A stretch of 64,000 nucleotides of DNA from UBA6144 sp964399165 (lineage in GTDB: Bacteria > Bdellovibrionota > Bacteriovoracia > Bacteriovoracales > Bacteriovoracaceae): contig CAYNPO010000016.1 in assembly GCA_964399165.1 (NCBI GenBank), positions 8,053 through 72,052 on the forward strand, in the 5' to 3' direction. Position 1 is the first letter of the stretch; every line of letters begins with the position of its first letter. The position numbers and the translations under genes are program-made. The notes under the pieces were generated by a model. It was not told the origin of the DNA and ran no database searches. It was given only the letters and a program-made list of their open reading frames with translations. Positions 49,754-57,165 of the stretch are shown in pieces.

Positions 49754-50896
49754 TCAGAGTTCCAGGAAGCGTTTGATCTCTTCGGTGCGCGCCATGGTGT
49801 CCTGGTAACCCAGATCGATGAGCGGCCGAGTGTAGCTCTTGTCGAAGGCCAAGTAACTCAAGAGATCGAGCCCCTCGCTTCCGCCCACGCCGATCCCTTT
49901 CAAGAGGTAGCGCAACATGGGGGGGAGCTCCTTGCCCAACTGCGCGGTCATCGCCCCCAAGTCCTGGCTGGGCCGGAGCATGAGGATGGGCAAGGGCCTC
50001 AGGTTGGGAAAGTGCGCCCGCCGCGCGTCCTCGCTCATGTGGAATATGGTCTCGTTCACCCGCGAGAGGCGCTCCACGTCCGCTTCCATGGCATCGAGGA
50101 AGACCGCGTTCATCATCACGCCCACGATTTGGCCCAAGGAGGGATTGCGGTTTTTGGTTAAGGTGCGCTCGCGCTGGCGAGCGGGCGTGTGGGGAGCGCG
50201 GATGCCGATGGCGATGATGCGGTCGGCACCCAAGTGGATGGCGGGGGAAAGCGGCGTGGTCTGGCGCACGCACCCGTCGCCATACCAGGAGTCGCCGATG
50301 GGTTCGGGAGGAAAGAAAAGCGGAATGGCCGAACTCGCCATGACGTGCGACGCCTCAATGGGCGAGCGGACGGAGAAGCGGTCGGTGCGCGCCCATTCAT
50401 CCACCGGTCGAGGTCCGTTGTGGAAAACCACGCTGGCACCGGAGAAGAAATTGGTGGTGGAAAGCGCCAATCCCTCGAGGGTGCCGTCAGCGATGGAACG
50501 GTTGAGATCGGCGAAGTCGATCTCGCGCTCGAGCAACCGGCGCAAGGGAGTGGTGTCCAACAGGTGGTTCACGCCGGAGCGCTTGGGCGCGAGCCCCCCT
50601 AGTGCCGCGCCGGAAAGCCACTGGCTGCCGAGTTTGCTGATGGAAAGGGCGCCCAGGTCGAAAATGTCCTGCGGCCGCAAGTGTCCCCACAGGTCCCACA
50701 GCTGGGAGGTGGCCACGTCCCAGTTGTTGGCGTGGGCGGCGAGGTACGAGGCGTTGATGGCACCGGCGGAAGTGCCGGTGACGATGCGGAAGAGGCCTTC
50801 ATCCTGGCGGACGATTTCGTAGAGGGCGCGGGTGGCGCCCACTTGGTAGGCGGCGCGGGCGCCGCCGCCGGTCAGGACGATGGCGTTGAGGGACAT
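49754..50896 (-). CDS. Patatin-like phospholipase (RssA/YchK-like)
   Basis: 380 residues. Oxyanion loop LTGGGARAAYQVG, nucleophile elbow GTSAGAINAS (Ser43) and the Asp of the dyad in WYGDGCVRQTTPLSP. No signal peptide, so an intracellular lipid acyl hydrolase. The C-terminal 100 residues (about 275-380) extend past the patatin core. A perfect TATAAT lies six bases before the ATG and there is no Shine-Dalgarno, so the mRNA is probably leaderless. It lies downstream of the MerR gene on the same strand, separated by a hairpin. Confidence 0.9.
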   Translation of the reverse strand: MSLNAIVLTGGGARAAYQVGATRALYEIVRQDEGLFRIVTGTSAGAINASYLAAHANNWDVATSQLWDLWGHLRPQDIFDLGALSISKLGSQWLSGAALGGLAPKRSGVNHLLDTTPLRRLLEREIDFADLNRSIADGTLEGLALSTTNFFSGASVVFHNGPRPVDEWARTDRFSVRSPIEASHVMASSAIPLFFPPEPIGDSWYGDGCVRQTTPLSPAIHLGADRIIAIGIRAPHTPARQRERTLTKNRNPSLGQIVGVMMNAVFLDAMEADVERLSRVNETIFHMSEDARRAHFPNLRPLPILMLRPSQDLGAMTAQLGKELPPMLRYLLKGIGVGGSEGLDLLSYLAFDKSYTRPLIDLGYQDTMARTEEIKRFLEL

Positions 50897-50902
50897 GGGG
50901 GG

Positions 50903-50908
50903 ATTATA
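50903..50908 (-). promoter_or_regulatory. Consensus -10 box of the patatin gene, leaderless arrangement
   Basis: TATAAT on the minus strand with only CCCCCC between it and the ATG at 50896. The -35 region is occupied by the arm of a 10-bp hairpin, so no TTGACA-like box is visible. Confidence 0.55.
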
Positions 50909-50910
50909 GC

Positions 50911-50934
50911 ACCCTCCCCCGGTCGGGGGAGGGT
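50911..50934. terminator. GC-rich hairpin between merR-like and patatin genes
   Basis: ACCCTCCCCC (50911-50920), loop GGTC, GGGGGAGGGT (50925-50934): 10-bp perfect stem, 13 bases after the MerR stop on the minus strand. The T-run (TTTTT on the minus strand) precedes rather than follows it, so it may be a pause or attenuator in the patatin promoter rather than a classic terminator. Confidence 0.5.
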
Positions 50935-50947
50935 GGGAAAAAGCGGC

Positions 50948-51886
50948 TTACTCGAGGCTTTCGAGGTGGCGTTCCATGTCTTCGTGGTTGGCGAAGACCC
51001 GGACCATTTTGGAGCGGGAGCTGACCTGGGACGAGAGGTCCTGGGCGCCCACGATCCAGACCTCACAGGCCTCTTTGCAGCGGGCCAACAGGTCCTCCAC
51101 ATAGGAGCTCAGCGGGGTCTTGAGTTGCTCAGGGTGCGACACCCCCAGCACCACGATGTTGGATTCCAGGGCGTGGGCCACCTCGCTCAGCGCGGCGGAG
51201 GGGAGGTCGGCGCCGAGGTAGCTGAAGTTCATCTGGTGGTGGGAGCACAGGAGCGCGCCCAACATGACGTCCTGGAGCTGGGTTTCGCCCTCGGGGGCGG
51301 CCAGGGCGATCTTGCTGGAGGACTTGGCGGCTTTCTCGTGGTGCACATACAGCATGGATCCCACGTGGAACTTGATCACCGCGTGCAGGGCCTGGACCTG
51401 GGCAGGTAGGAAGTGGCCACCTTTGCGGCGGGCCTCAACCTCACGCAGCAAGGGGAGCAGGATGTCCAGGGCGAACTTCCCTGGAGTCAAGGAGACTTTG
51501 GCCTTGCCAAGTTCGTGGGAGATGATGTCCAACTTGTGGCCCGCGAGGGCGAGGACCAGGTTCTGCAGGGTCTGCTGGGCGTTGATCTGGGCCCGTTTGG
51601 GGTTGTGGCTCATGGCCACCATCACGGCTTCCCGGGAGTGGGTCAGTTTTTCGTAGATATCCTTGAGTTCCCCGTCCGGGAGGCGCGCGATCTGGCCGAT
51701 GGAGTTGCCGAGGTTAGTCAGTTGAGAAAGGAGGGTCAGACGTTCGATGTCCTCGCCTGAGTACTGGCGACGGCCAGAATCGGTACGCTCGGGACGCAGG
51801 GCCCCATAACGTTTTTCCCAGGCGCGGATGGTGTGGGTGCTAAGTCCGGAAATCTGAGCGGCCATTTGGATGTTGAAAAACTTCAT
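50948..51886 (-). CDS. CarH/LitR-like MerR regulator without cobalamin-binding residues
   Basis: 312 residues from the ATG at 51886, after AAGGAGAG. The N-terminal MerR HTH (about 1-70) reads MAAQISGLSTHTIRAWEKRY. A four-helix cap domain (about 80-190) and a B12-binding-like Rossmann domain (about 190-312, LGADLPSAALSEVAHALESN) follow, the CarA/CarH/LitR architecture. In B12 photoreceptors the cap has Trp-x9-Glu-His and the Rossmann domain has Glu-x-His. Here the corresponding segments are EARRKGGHFLPAQVQ and Glu201-Thr-Gln203, so Trp, Glu, His and the axial His ligand are all replaced. It should therefore sense something other than adenosylcobalamin, or act through a partner. Three operator-type repeats lie directly upstream. 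Confidence 0.88.
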   Translation of the reverse strand: MKFFNIQMAAQISGLSTHTIRAWEKRYGALRPERTDSGRRQYSGEDIERLTLLSQLTNLGNSIGQIARLPDGELKDIYEKLTHSREAVMVAMSHNPKRAQINAQQTLQNLVLALAGHKLDIISHELGKAKVSLTPGKFALDILLPLLREVEARRKGGHFLPAQVQALHAVIKFHVGSMLYVHHEKAAKSSSKIALAAPEGETQLQDVMLGALLCSHHQMNFSYLGADLPSAALSEVAHALESNIVVLGVSHPEQLKTPLSSYVEDLLARCKEACEVWIVGAQDLSSQVSSRSKMVRVFANHEDMERHLESLE

Positions 51887-51949
51887 GGTGAGCTCTCCTT
51901 TGGTTGAATCCACTCTAGGGAAGAAGCCCCAGCTAAACCCACCCGTGTG

Positions 51950-51982
51950 GTAGACAGAACTCACACAAGACCTACACAAATA
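51950..51982. promoter_or_regulatory. Three 11-bp direct repeats, probable CarH/LitR-type operator
   Basis: Tandem units 51950-51960 (GTAGACAGAAC), 51961-51971 (TCACACAAGAC) and 51972-51982 (CTACACAAATA). All three have ACA at positions 5-7 and two of three have T at position 2. This matches the nTnnACAnnnn 11-bp repeat bound by CarH-type MerR regulators. They lie 64-96 bases before the regulator's ATG and 13 bases upstream of the -35 box of the divergent epimerase promoter. Confidence 0.65.
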
Positions 51983-51995
51983 TCCCATCGCATGC

Positions 51996-52024
51996 TTGAG
52001 CATGGAGGGGAAACTGGCTAAAAT
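51996..52024 (+). promoter_or_regulatory. Sigma-70-like promoter of the epimerase gene
   Basis: TTGAGC (51996-52001), 17-base spacer, TAAAAT (52019-52024), 33 bases before the ATG at 52058. Confidence 0.65.
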
Positions 52025-52057
52025 TCTTAGGAAAACTCACCTTTCGAAGGAAGCCGC

Positions 52058-52975
52058 ATGAAAGTGCTTGTCACAGGGGCCACAGGGTTTGTGGGGCGCG
52101 TTATTGTCCGCCAATTGTTGGAGACCGGTGATCAGGTGACCATTCTTACCCGTCACGTGCCCAAGGCCGCGCTGCTTTTGGGAAGTCGTTGCCGTTACTT
52201 TCAATGGAATGGCGTCGAGGAGGCGGCCCCTTTGGAGGCTTTCGAGGGGCAGGATGCCGTCATCAACTTGATGGGTGAGGGGCTGGCGGAAAAGCGGTGG
52301 ACCGATGAGCAAAAGCGACGTCTACGCGATTCGCGCGTACTTGGAACCCGTCGGGTGGTCGAGGCCATGCGCCAAGCGGGCGACAAGGGCCCCAAGACTT
52401 TGGTTTCCACTTCAGCGGTGGGCATTTATGGCCCACACGGCAATGAGGAGCTAGACGAAGGCGCCCAAACGGCTTCCGACTTCTTGGGAGGTTTGTGCCA
52501 AGACTGGGAAAGCGAGGCCCGCGCCGCCGAGGGTTTCGGTGCCCGCGTCGTTTTGATCCGAGTGGGCGTTGTGCTCGGCCGTGGCGGGGGCGCCCTCTCA
52601 AAGATGCTGCCCGTGTTTAAGCTTGGCGCCGGTGGCCCTTTGGGCAGCGGCCGGCAGTGGATGAGCTGGATCCACGTGGAAGACGTCGCAGCGATGTTCG
52701 TGCGCGCCGCCCGCGAGAAGAATTTCAAAGGCGCCTACAACGCCACCGCCCCTTATCCCGTGACCAACAGCGAATTCAGCAAAGTGTTGGGAAAGGTGCT
52801 GCGGCGGCCGGCCTTCTTGCCCGCTCCCGCTTTCGCGGTGAAAAGCGCATTGGGGGAAATGTCCACCATCCTGTTGGATGGCCAGCGGGTGTTGCCCAAG
52901 CGCATGCATGCCGAGGCGCATTTCCATTACCGCTATCCCACGCTGGAAATGGCGCTGAAGGAAACGGCTTACTGA
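52058..52975 (+). CDS. TIGR01777-family NAD(P)-dependent epimerase
   Basis: 305 residues, typical for the family (YfcH/SulA-like; E. coli YfcH). Rossmann motif VLVTGATGFVGRVIVRQLL; then INLMGEGLAEKRWTDEQKRRL, the catalytic-region STSAVGIYG, FLGGLCQDWE, RVGVVLGRGGGALSKMLP and the C-terminal DUF1731-like YPTLEMALKET. The substrate is unknown. AAGGAA precedes the ATG at 52058. It is divergent from the CarH/LitR-like regulator. Epimerases of this family are recurrent neighbours of light-responsive MerR regulators, which suggests it belongs to that regulon. Confidence 0.9.
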   Translation: MKVLVTGATGFVGRVIVRQLLETGDQVTILTRHVPKAALLLGSRCRYFQWNGVEEAAPLEAFEGQDAVINLMGEGLAEKRWTDEQKRRLRDSRVLGTRRVVEAMRQAGDKGPKTLVSTSAVGIYGPHGNEELDEGAQTASDFLGGLCQDWESEARAAEGFGARVVLIRVGVVLGRGGGALSKMLPVFKLGAGGPLGSGRQWMSWIHVEDVAAMFVRAAREKNFKGAYNATAPYPVTNSEFSKVLGKVLRRPAFLPAPAFAVKSALGEMSTILLDGQRVLPKRMHAEAHFHYRYPTLEMALKETAY

Positions 52976-52982
52976 GGCTGCC

Positions 52983-54410
52983 TCAGAAGCCGTTGAGCAC
53001 GGCCTGCTTGAGGCGGGTCATGTCCTCCACCGCCCACCGCACTCCGCCCATGCCAAGGCCCGCCCGTCCATGCCCCCCGAAAGGCATCCAGTCCACGCGG
53101 TAGGCGGTGTGGTCGTTCACCACCACCGTCATCGCGTCCAGACGTTTGATCGCCTCCAGGGCGCGGGACAAACTTGCGGTGAAGACGGAAGCCTCGAAGG
53201 GATGGGTGGCTTCGCCCAACAACCCGTATACCTCGTCGTCGGTGCTGAAAGAGTTGACCGCCACCACGGGGCCGAAGGCCTCCTCCCTCCATAAGCGGCA
53301 GGTCATGGGGACGCCCGTGAGGATGGTGGGCGCCAGGAAGTGGTCTCCCAGGGCTTTGCTTCCATCGAGCGCGGTCTTCGCCCCCCCCTCCACGGCTTCG
53401 GCCATCCAGGCCTGTAGGCGGGTTTTCTCTTTGGCCCGGATGAGCGGGCCCACGTCCGTGTCTGGGCTGCGGGCGTCTCCGACCTTCATGGCACGGGCCT
53501 TGGCCGTGAATTTCTCAACGAAAGCGTTAAAAACTTTTTCGTGCACGAGGATGCGCTGGGTGGAGATGCAAACTTGCCCGGCGTGGTAAAAGGCCCCTTT
53601 CACCAAGGCGGTGGCGGCCGCATCCAGGTCGGCATCCTCCCACACCACCGCCGGTGCCTGGCCACCGTGCTCCAGGGCCAAGCGCGTGCCTGGGGCGGAC
53701 CTGCGCCGCAGTTCCCAACCCACTTTGTCCGAGCCGATGAAGGAGATATAGGCAAAGCGAGGGTCGGCCACTAAGGTTTGGATCTCCGGAATGTCCGCGT
53801 GGAAGAGCGTTGCCACCCCGGACGGCGCCCCCACGGCGACCAGCGCGTCCGCCAACCATTCCCCGCAGTAAGGCGTGGCGGGGGCCGGCTTGAAGGCCAC
53901 GGGACAACCCGCGGCCAAGGCGGGCCCCACTTGGTGGGCCAAAAGGTTGAGCGGGTGGTTGAAGGCGGAGAGCGCGAGCACTGGGCCCACCGGCTCGCGC
54001 AGGGTGAAGGCCAAGCGTCCTGCTCCCGCGGGGGAGCGGCCCATGGGGAGCGTTTCGCCCCCCAGGCGTAGGGCCTCTTCGGCGCAGAGTTCGAAAGTGC
54101 CCGCGGCACGGTCGGCCTCAGTCAGCGCGTCCTTCAGGGGTTTGCCGCCCTCGGTGGCGATGGTGTGGGCCAGATGCTCGCGCTCCGCGCGCACTTTCGC
54201 GGCCAGGGCCCTCAGCCAACCCGCCCGCGCGTGCGCGGGCCTTTCCTTCAGCTCGGACTCGCCTTCTTTCACCAGCGCAAGCAGGCGCTCCACGTCGGAA
54301 GCCTCCATCTGCTGGACCTCGCCCAAAAGGGCCCCGTCATTGGGGGAATGGACGGGATCCCAACGGGAGGAAGTGGAAGGCCAGCGCAGTGGGGTGCGGA
54401 GGGGGCGCAT
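52983..54410 (-). CDS. Aldehyde dehydrogenase family protein
   Basis: 475 residues from the ATG at 54410 (MRPLRTPLRWPSTSS), after AAAAAGGAAA; the longer frame crosses the lipoprotein gene on the other strand. NAD(P)-dependent oxidation of an aldehyde to an acid. Visible features are SAFNHPLNLLAHQVGPALAA (catalytic Asn), FIGSDKVGWELRRR (cofactor loop), LEHGGQAPAVV (general base Glu) and FYHAGQVCISTQR (nucleophile Cys). The substrate is not predictable; it resembles glyceraldehyde-3-phosphate or lactaldehyde dehydrogenase-like members only in general layout. It is convergent with the epimerase. Confidence 0.92.
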   Translation of the reverse strand: MRPLRTPLRWPSTSSRWDPVHSPNDGALLGEVQQMEASDVERLLALVKEGESELKERPAHARAGWLRALAAKVRAEREHLAHTIATEGGKPLKDALTEADRAAGTFELCAEEALRLGGETLPMGRSPAGAGRLAFTLREPVGPVLALSAFNHPLNLLAHQVGPALAAGCPVAFKPAPATPYCGEWLADALVAVGAPSGVATLFHADIPEIQTLVADPRFAYISFIGSDKVGWELRRRSAPGTRLALEHGGQAPAVVWEDADLDAAATALVKGAFYHAGQVCISTQRILVHEKVFNAFVEKFTAKARAMKVGDARSPDTDVGPLIRAKEKTRLQAWMAEAVEGGAKTALDGSKALGDHFLAPTILTGVPMTCRLWREEAFGPVVAVNSFSTDDEVYGLLGEATHPFEASVFTASLSRALEAIKRLDAMTVVVNDHTAYRVDWMPFGGHGRAGLGMGGVRWAVEDMTRLKQAVLNGF

Positions 54411-54450
54411 GGGATTTCCTTTTTCCGTCGTGGACGGATAAACTATCCCC

Positions 54451-54912
54451 ATGATGGTATTCCCCCGTGCCCGTCCCGGAAAGCTCGCCCGCGTTGGACT
54501 TGCGCTGGCCCTGGCTTGCGCCGCCTGCACCAAGAAGGCCGAGGAACCCGTGTTGAACAAGGAAGAGATGCTCGGGATGGCCCCTCACGAGGGCCCGGAC
54601 AAGGTGGAAATCGTCCTGGCCAAGGACATCAACGACGCCATTCCTTGCTCAAACTACGGCGATGGTTGCCTTTCCGTGCACCGGGTGCGCGCACGCCAGT
54701 TGGATTTCATCGTGGTGGAGTTCAGTGACGGAGAATCCGCGCGGCGGGCCTCCCGCAAGGTGCGTGGCTGGTATCTGCACAACTGGCTTTTCGACGACGT
54801 GGAAGGCGAGCCGCACTTGGAGAGCTGGGTGGAACAACACTACAAGGCCCAACGCTTCAAGCCCCGGGGAAAAGCAGCGGACTCCGCAGGAAAGCCTCCT
54901 GGAAATGGCTGA
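54451..54912 (+). CDS. Probable lipoprotein, unknown function
   Basis: 153 residues (or 152 from the adjacent ATG at 54454). Basic N-terminus, hydrophobic stretch and a Cys-containing end (LALACAACTKK) indicate a lipoprotein or secreted protein. The mature domain (about 45-140) has two Cys in CSNYGDGC and a charged C-terminus. No Shine-Dalgarno; a TAAACT-like box 6 bases upstream suggests a leaderless mRNA. Its last 56 bases overlap the convergent globin gene. No family recognised. Confidence 0.7.
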   Translation: MMVFPRARPGKLARVGLALALACAACTKKAEEPVLNKEEMLGMAPHEGPDKVEIVLAKDINDAIPCSNYGDGCLSVHRVRARQLDFIVVEFSDGESARRASRKVRGWYLHNWLFDDVEGEPHLESWVEQHYKAQRFKPRGKAADSAGKPPGNG

Positions 54913-55231
54913 GCTTCGCGTCCCACCGCTCGCGTAGCCCCTGAAACTCCGCCGGCGTCTCGGCCTGCAGGATTTCCCGGAACAATTTCACCCAGCGCCC
55001 CACCTCCCCACGGTGGATCTTCAAAGGTGCATGGACGCCGAATAGATCTAGGGGGGGAGAGAGCGGCAGAGAAGTGCGCCCTAGCAGCTGGGATTCCCAG
55101 AAAGCGTGAATGCGGGGCAGGTGCGCCCCGAAGTCCTGGATGTGGCGGAAATGGTAACCGATCAACACGTCGGTCACCGCGCGGGCGTAAAATGCGTCCA
55201 CCACGCGGGCGACGTAAGCTTGGGGACTCAT
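54857..55231 (-). CDS. Truncated hemoglobin (group III-like)
   Basis: 124 residues from the ATG at 55231, which overlaps the upstream TGA as ATGA. The globin pattern is FYARAVTDVLIGYHFRHI (A-B helices), HLPRIHAFWESQLLG (E helix region) and VHAPLKIHRGEVGRWVKLF, with the proximal heme-ligand His at about residue 73. This matches group III (P) truncated globins, which bind O2 or NO. Last gene of a minus-strand operon; its 3' end overlaps the convergent lipoprotein gene by 56 bases. Confidence 0.85.
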   Translation of the reverse strand: MSPQAYVARVVDAFYARAVTDVLIGYHFRHIQDFGAHLPRIHAFWESQLLGRTSLPLSPPLDLFGVHAPLKIHRGEVGRWVKLFREILQAETPAEFQGLRERWDAKLSHFQEAFLRSPLLFPGA

Positions 55232-56259
55232 GCCCAATGGGCGTCCCGCGCCCAGTGGATTTCTTCCACTTCACGCACGGGGAAACCTTGGGACGTGAAA
55301 AAGAGCGCCTCGTCGGGGCCGGAAAGTCGCAGGGGGCGGGCCTGGCGCGTGATCACCAATTTGCGGGCGCCCTGCATCTCGTGCCACTTCAGGATGGCAT
55401 ATTGCACGTAGGTCTGGTCTTCCACCGTCTCGTCCCCCTGGGCCTCCAGGGGGAGTGGCTCGAAGAACCAAGTGTTCGCCTGACCTTCGAGGTAATGCAC
55501 GAGTCCCAGGAGCTCGCCGTTTTTTTGGAAGGTCAGCAGTCCACCCGGCAAAGCGTCGATCACGTCGGCGGGTGCCTGAGGACACTCCTTGAGCAGTTCC
55601 GCCCGCGAGGCGGGCGTGGCGTAATCGCCCAGGGAAACGCCGGAGTCCTTATGGAGGCGCTTCCAGCGGCGCTGGATTTCATTTGCGGCGTCCGGGGCCA
55701 ATCCTGCGAGATAGTCCTGGTAGGTTTTGTGCCGGCGCTCGAGTGGGCGCAAGGACTGCCAGCTCTCGCGGCGCTCGGGGGGCATGTTCTCCCAGTCAGG
55801 TCGAGGCGGCGCCGTCCACCCCGACGGCAGTGCCACGCTGATTGCCATGACATCCTCGCGTGCCCCCGTCTCCTTGACGAGGCCTATGAGCTTTTCCCGA
55901 CCGCTCTTGGCAAAGCGTGGGTCGAAAAGGGCCGGTCCATCCCCGCCCGAGGCCAAGCTCCAGACCGCCAGACGGACATCATCCGGCTTGACGCCGAACA
56001 CGCCGGCCGCGCGCTTCCACCAAGGTTGGTGGAGGGAACCATCGAGTTTTTTCAGGCAGAGCTGGGCCACGCCCACCGGGGCGTTCTGCGTGGGCCCGAA
56101 AAACAGCCAATAGGTGTAGGTGTCTTCGGCGGGTGAGAGCTTCTCGTTTTCCAGCCATGCCTGGAAATCCGGCCATTCTTCATGGAGCAGTAGCTCCAGG
56201 GAAGACACGAACTCCGGATCGATCTCGGCCAGGGAATGGAATTTCTGCGTGAGCAGCAT
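55228..56259 (-). CDS. Hypothetical cytoplasmic protein, possible acyltransferase-like fold
   Basis: 343 residues, no signal peptide or membrane segment. Two parts seem to have related layouts: about 1-130 (YWLFFGPTQNAPVGVAQLCL, RLAVWSLASGGDG) and about 190-343 (GGLLTFQKNGELLGLVHYLEG, YVQYAILKWHEMQGARKLVI). Strand-turn-strand elements with a final helix recall GNAT or FemAB-like folds, but no CoA-binding motif is clear. It is coupled to the globin gene by ATGA. Function unknown. Confidence 0.65.
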   Translation of the reverse strand: MLLTQKFHSLAEIDPEFVSSLELLLHEEWPDFQAWLENEKLSPAEDTYTYWLFFGPTQNAPVGVAQLCLKKLDGSLHQPWWKRAAGVFGVKPDDVRLAVWSLASGGDGPALFDPRFAKSGREKLIGLVKETGAREDVMAISVALPSGWTAPPRPDWENMPPERRESWQSLRPLERRHKTYQDYLAGLAPDAANEIQRRWKRLHKDSGVSLGDYATPASRAELLKECPQAPADVIDALPGGLLTFQKNGELLGLVHYLEGQANTWFFEPLPLEAQGDETVEDQTYVQYAILKWHEMQGARKLVITRQARPLRLSGPDEALFFTSQGFPVREVEEIHWARDAHWA

Positions 56260-56291
56260 GACCCCATTGTCCCCGGCGAGGAACGGGTCGT

Positions 56292-56645
56292 CTAGGCGCG
56301 GGAGAGATCGCGGGCGCAGTGAGGGCAGAGGCGCCAGAACTGGCGATCAAGCCCCCGGCCACAGCCCGGGCAAGGAGCCTCGGCCGTGAATTCGTCCAGG
56401 TCCCCGCCTGCGACGAAGATGTCCGGCCGCACGGCCCTGAGAGTGAGGGAGTTGGCGACGTAGCCCCCGGGGACAAGGGGATCGGCGCGGAACATGCCGG
56501 GGGACACGCTTTCGTCCACCCGCAGCCTTACGCGCACGTCTTCCCGCGCGCCCACGTCGAAGGCCGGCATGCCAGCGGCGTTCTCCCGGCGGGAGAGTTC
56601 TTCGAGCAGACGGTTGGGATCGGGAAATGCGTCAGGGTTTTTCAA
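56292..56645 (-). CDS. Small zinc-ribbon protein, unknown function
   Basis: 117 residues from a TTG at 56645 (reads MKNPDAFPDPNRLLEEL), with AAGGTGG 8 bases upstream; another TTG at 56666 is possible. The C-terminus holds two CxxC pairs (CPGCGRGLDRQFWRLCPHC), a zinc ribbon. The rest has no known domain. The start overlaps the upstream gene's stop by 14 bases, placing it in the five-gene operon from 58007 to 54857. Confidence 0.6.
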   Translation of the reverse strand: MKNPDAFPDPNRLLEELSRRENAAGMPAFDVGAREDVRVRLRVDESVSPGMFRADPLVPGGYVANSLTLRAVRPDIFVAGGDLDEFTAEAPCPGCGRGLDRQFWRLCPHCARDLSRA

Positions 56646-57165
56646 AGGGGGCCCACCTTCTCTCAAGCAGCGTCACCAGCTCCAGGATAGTCCGGCTGCG
56701 GGCGCGCCACAAGCTCCAGAGGGGGGGGCGAGCGCCTGAAACCTGCGGTCTCAACAGCACCCCCTGGGCCCCGCATTCCTCCACCGTGCGTAAGGTCCAT
56801 TCCACCACTTCGGCGGATGGGTGCCCGAGCAGCTCGCGCAGGATTTCCAAGAAATCCATGTCGAGGCGCTTGCCTTCCTTGAAACGGGCCAGCACCACGT
56901 GCTTGCGGGCGGCGTTGAGGGCGTAGACGATGAGCTCCGCTGGCAGGGGCCGGCGCAGGAGTTCCAGCAAAGGGGGTTCCCAGGCCGGCTCGGGATGAGA
57001 GCTATGGACCAATAGGCAGAGAGGACCTTCGAGCTCTTCCGCGGGGCCCCGGAGAGCGCGGGAGAGTTCAGCCACCTCGGCAGGAGAAAAACGCCGCAGG
57101 CCGCGCCCCCCGGCCTTGATGGCCGCGAGGGTTTCGGCGTGAAGCGCGGGGATATCCAAGGTCAC
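56632..57165 (-). CDS. Hypothetical helical protein, unknown function
   Basis: 177 residues from a GTG at 57165 that overlaps the previous stop as GTGA (4 bases). No signal peptide. Leu/Glu/Arg-rich helices (PAEVAELSRALRGPAEEL, LIVYALNAARKHVVLARF, MDFLEILRELLGHPSAEVVEWTLRTVEEC split along 80-150) look like HEAT/ARM-type repeats. No catalytic motif. It is second in the operon after the Lcl-domain lipoprotein. Confidence 0.65.
   Translation of the reverse strand: MTLDIPALHAETLAAIKAGGRGLRRFSPAEVAELSRALRGPAEELEGPLCLLVHSSHPEPAWEPPLLELLRRPLPAELIVYALNAARKHVVLARFKEGKRLDMDFLEILRELLGHPSAEVVEWTLRTVEECGAQGVLLRPQVSGARPPLWSLWRARSRTILELVTLLERRWAPFEKP

Noticed and set aside
51901..51949. A fourth CarH-type repeat before 51950
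   Set aside because: The preceding 11 bases (CCACCCGTGTG) lack ACA at positions 5-7, so only three units are claimed.
54430..54450. GGATA-AAC-TATCC inverted repeat and ACGGATAA as operator or FliA box before the 54451 gene
   Set aside because: No TAAA at the needed distance and the repeat arms are only five bases.
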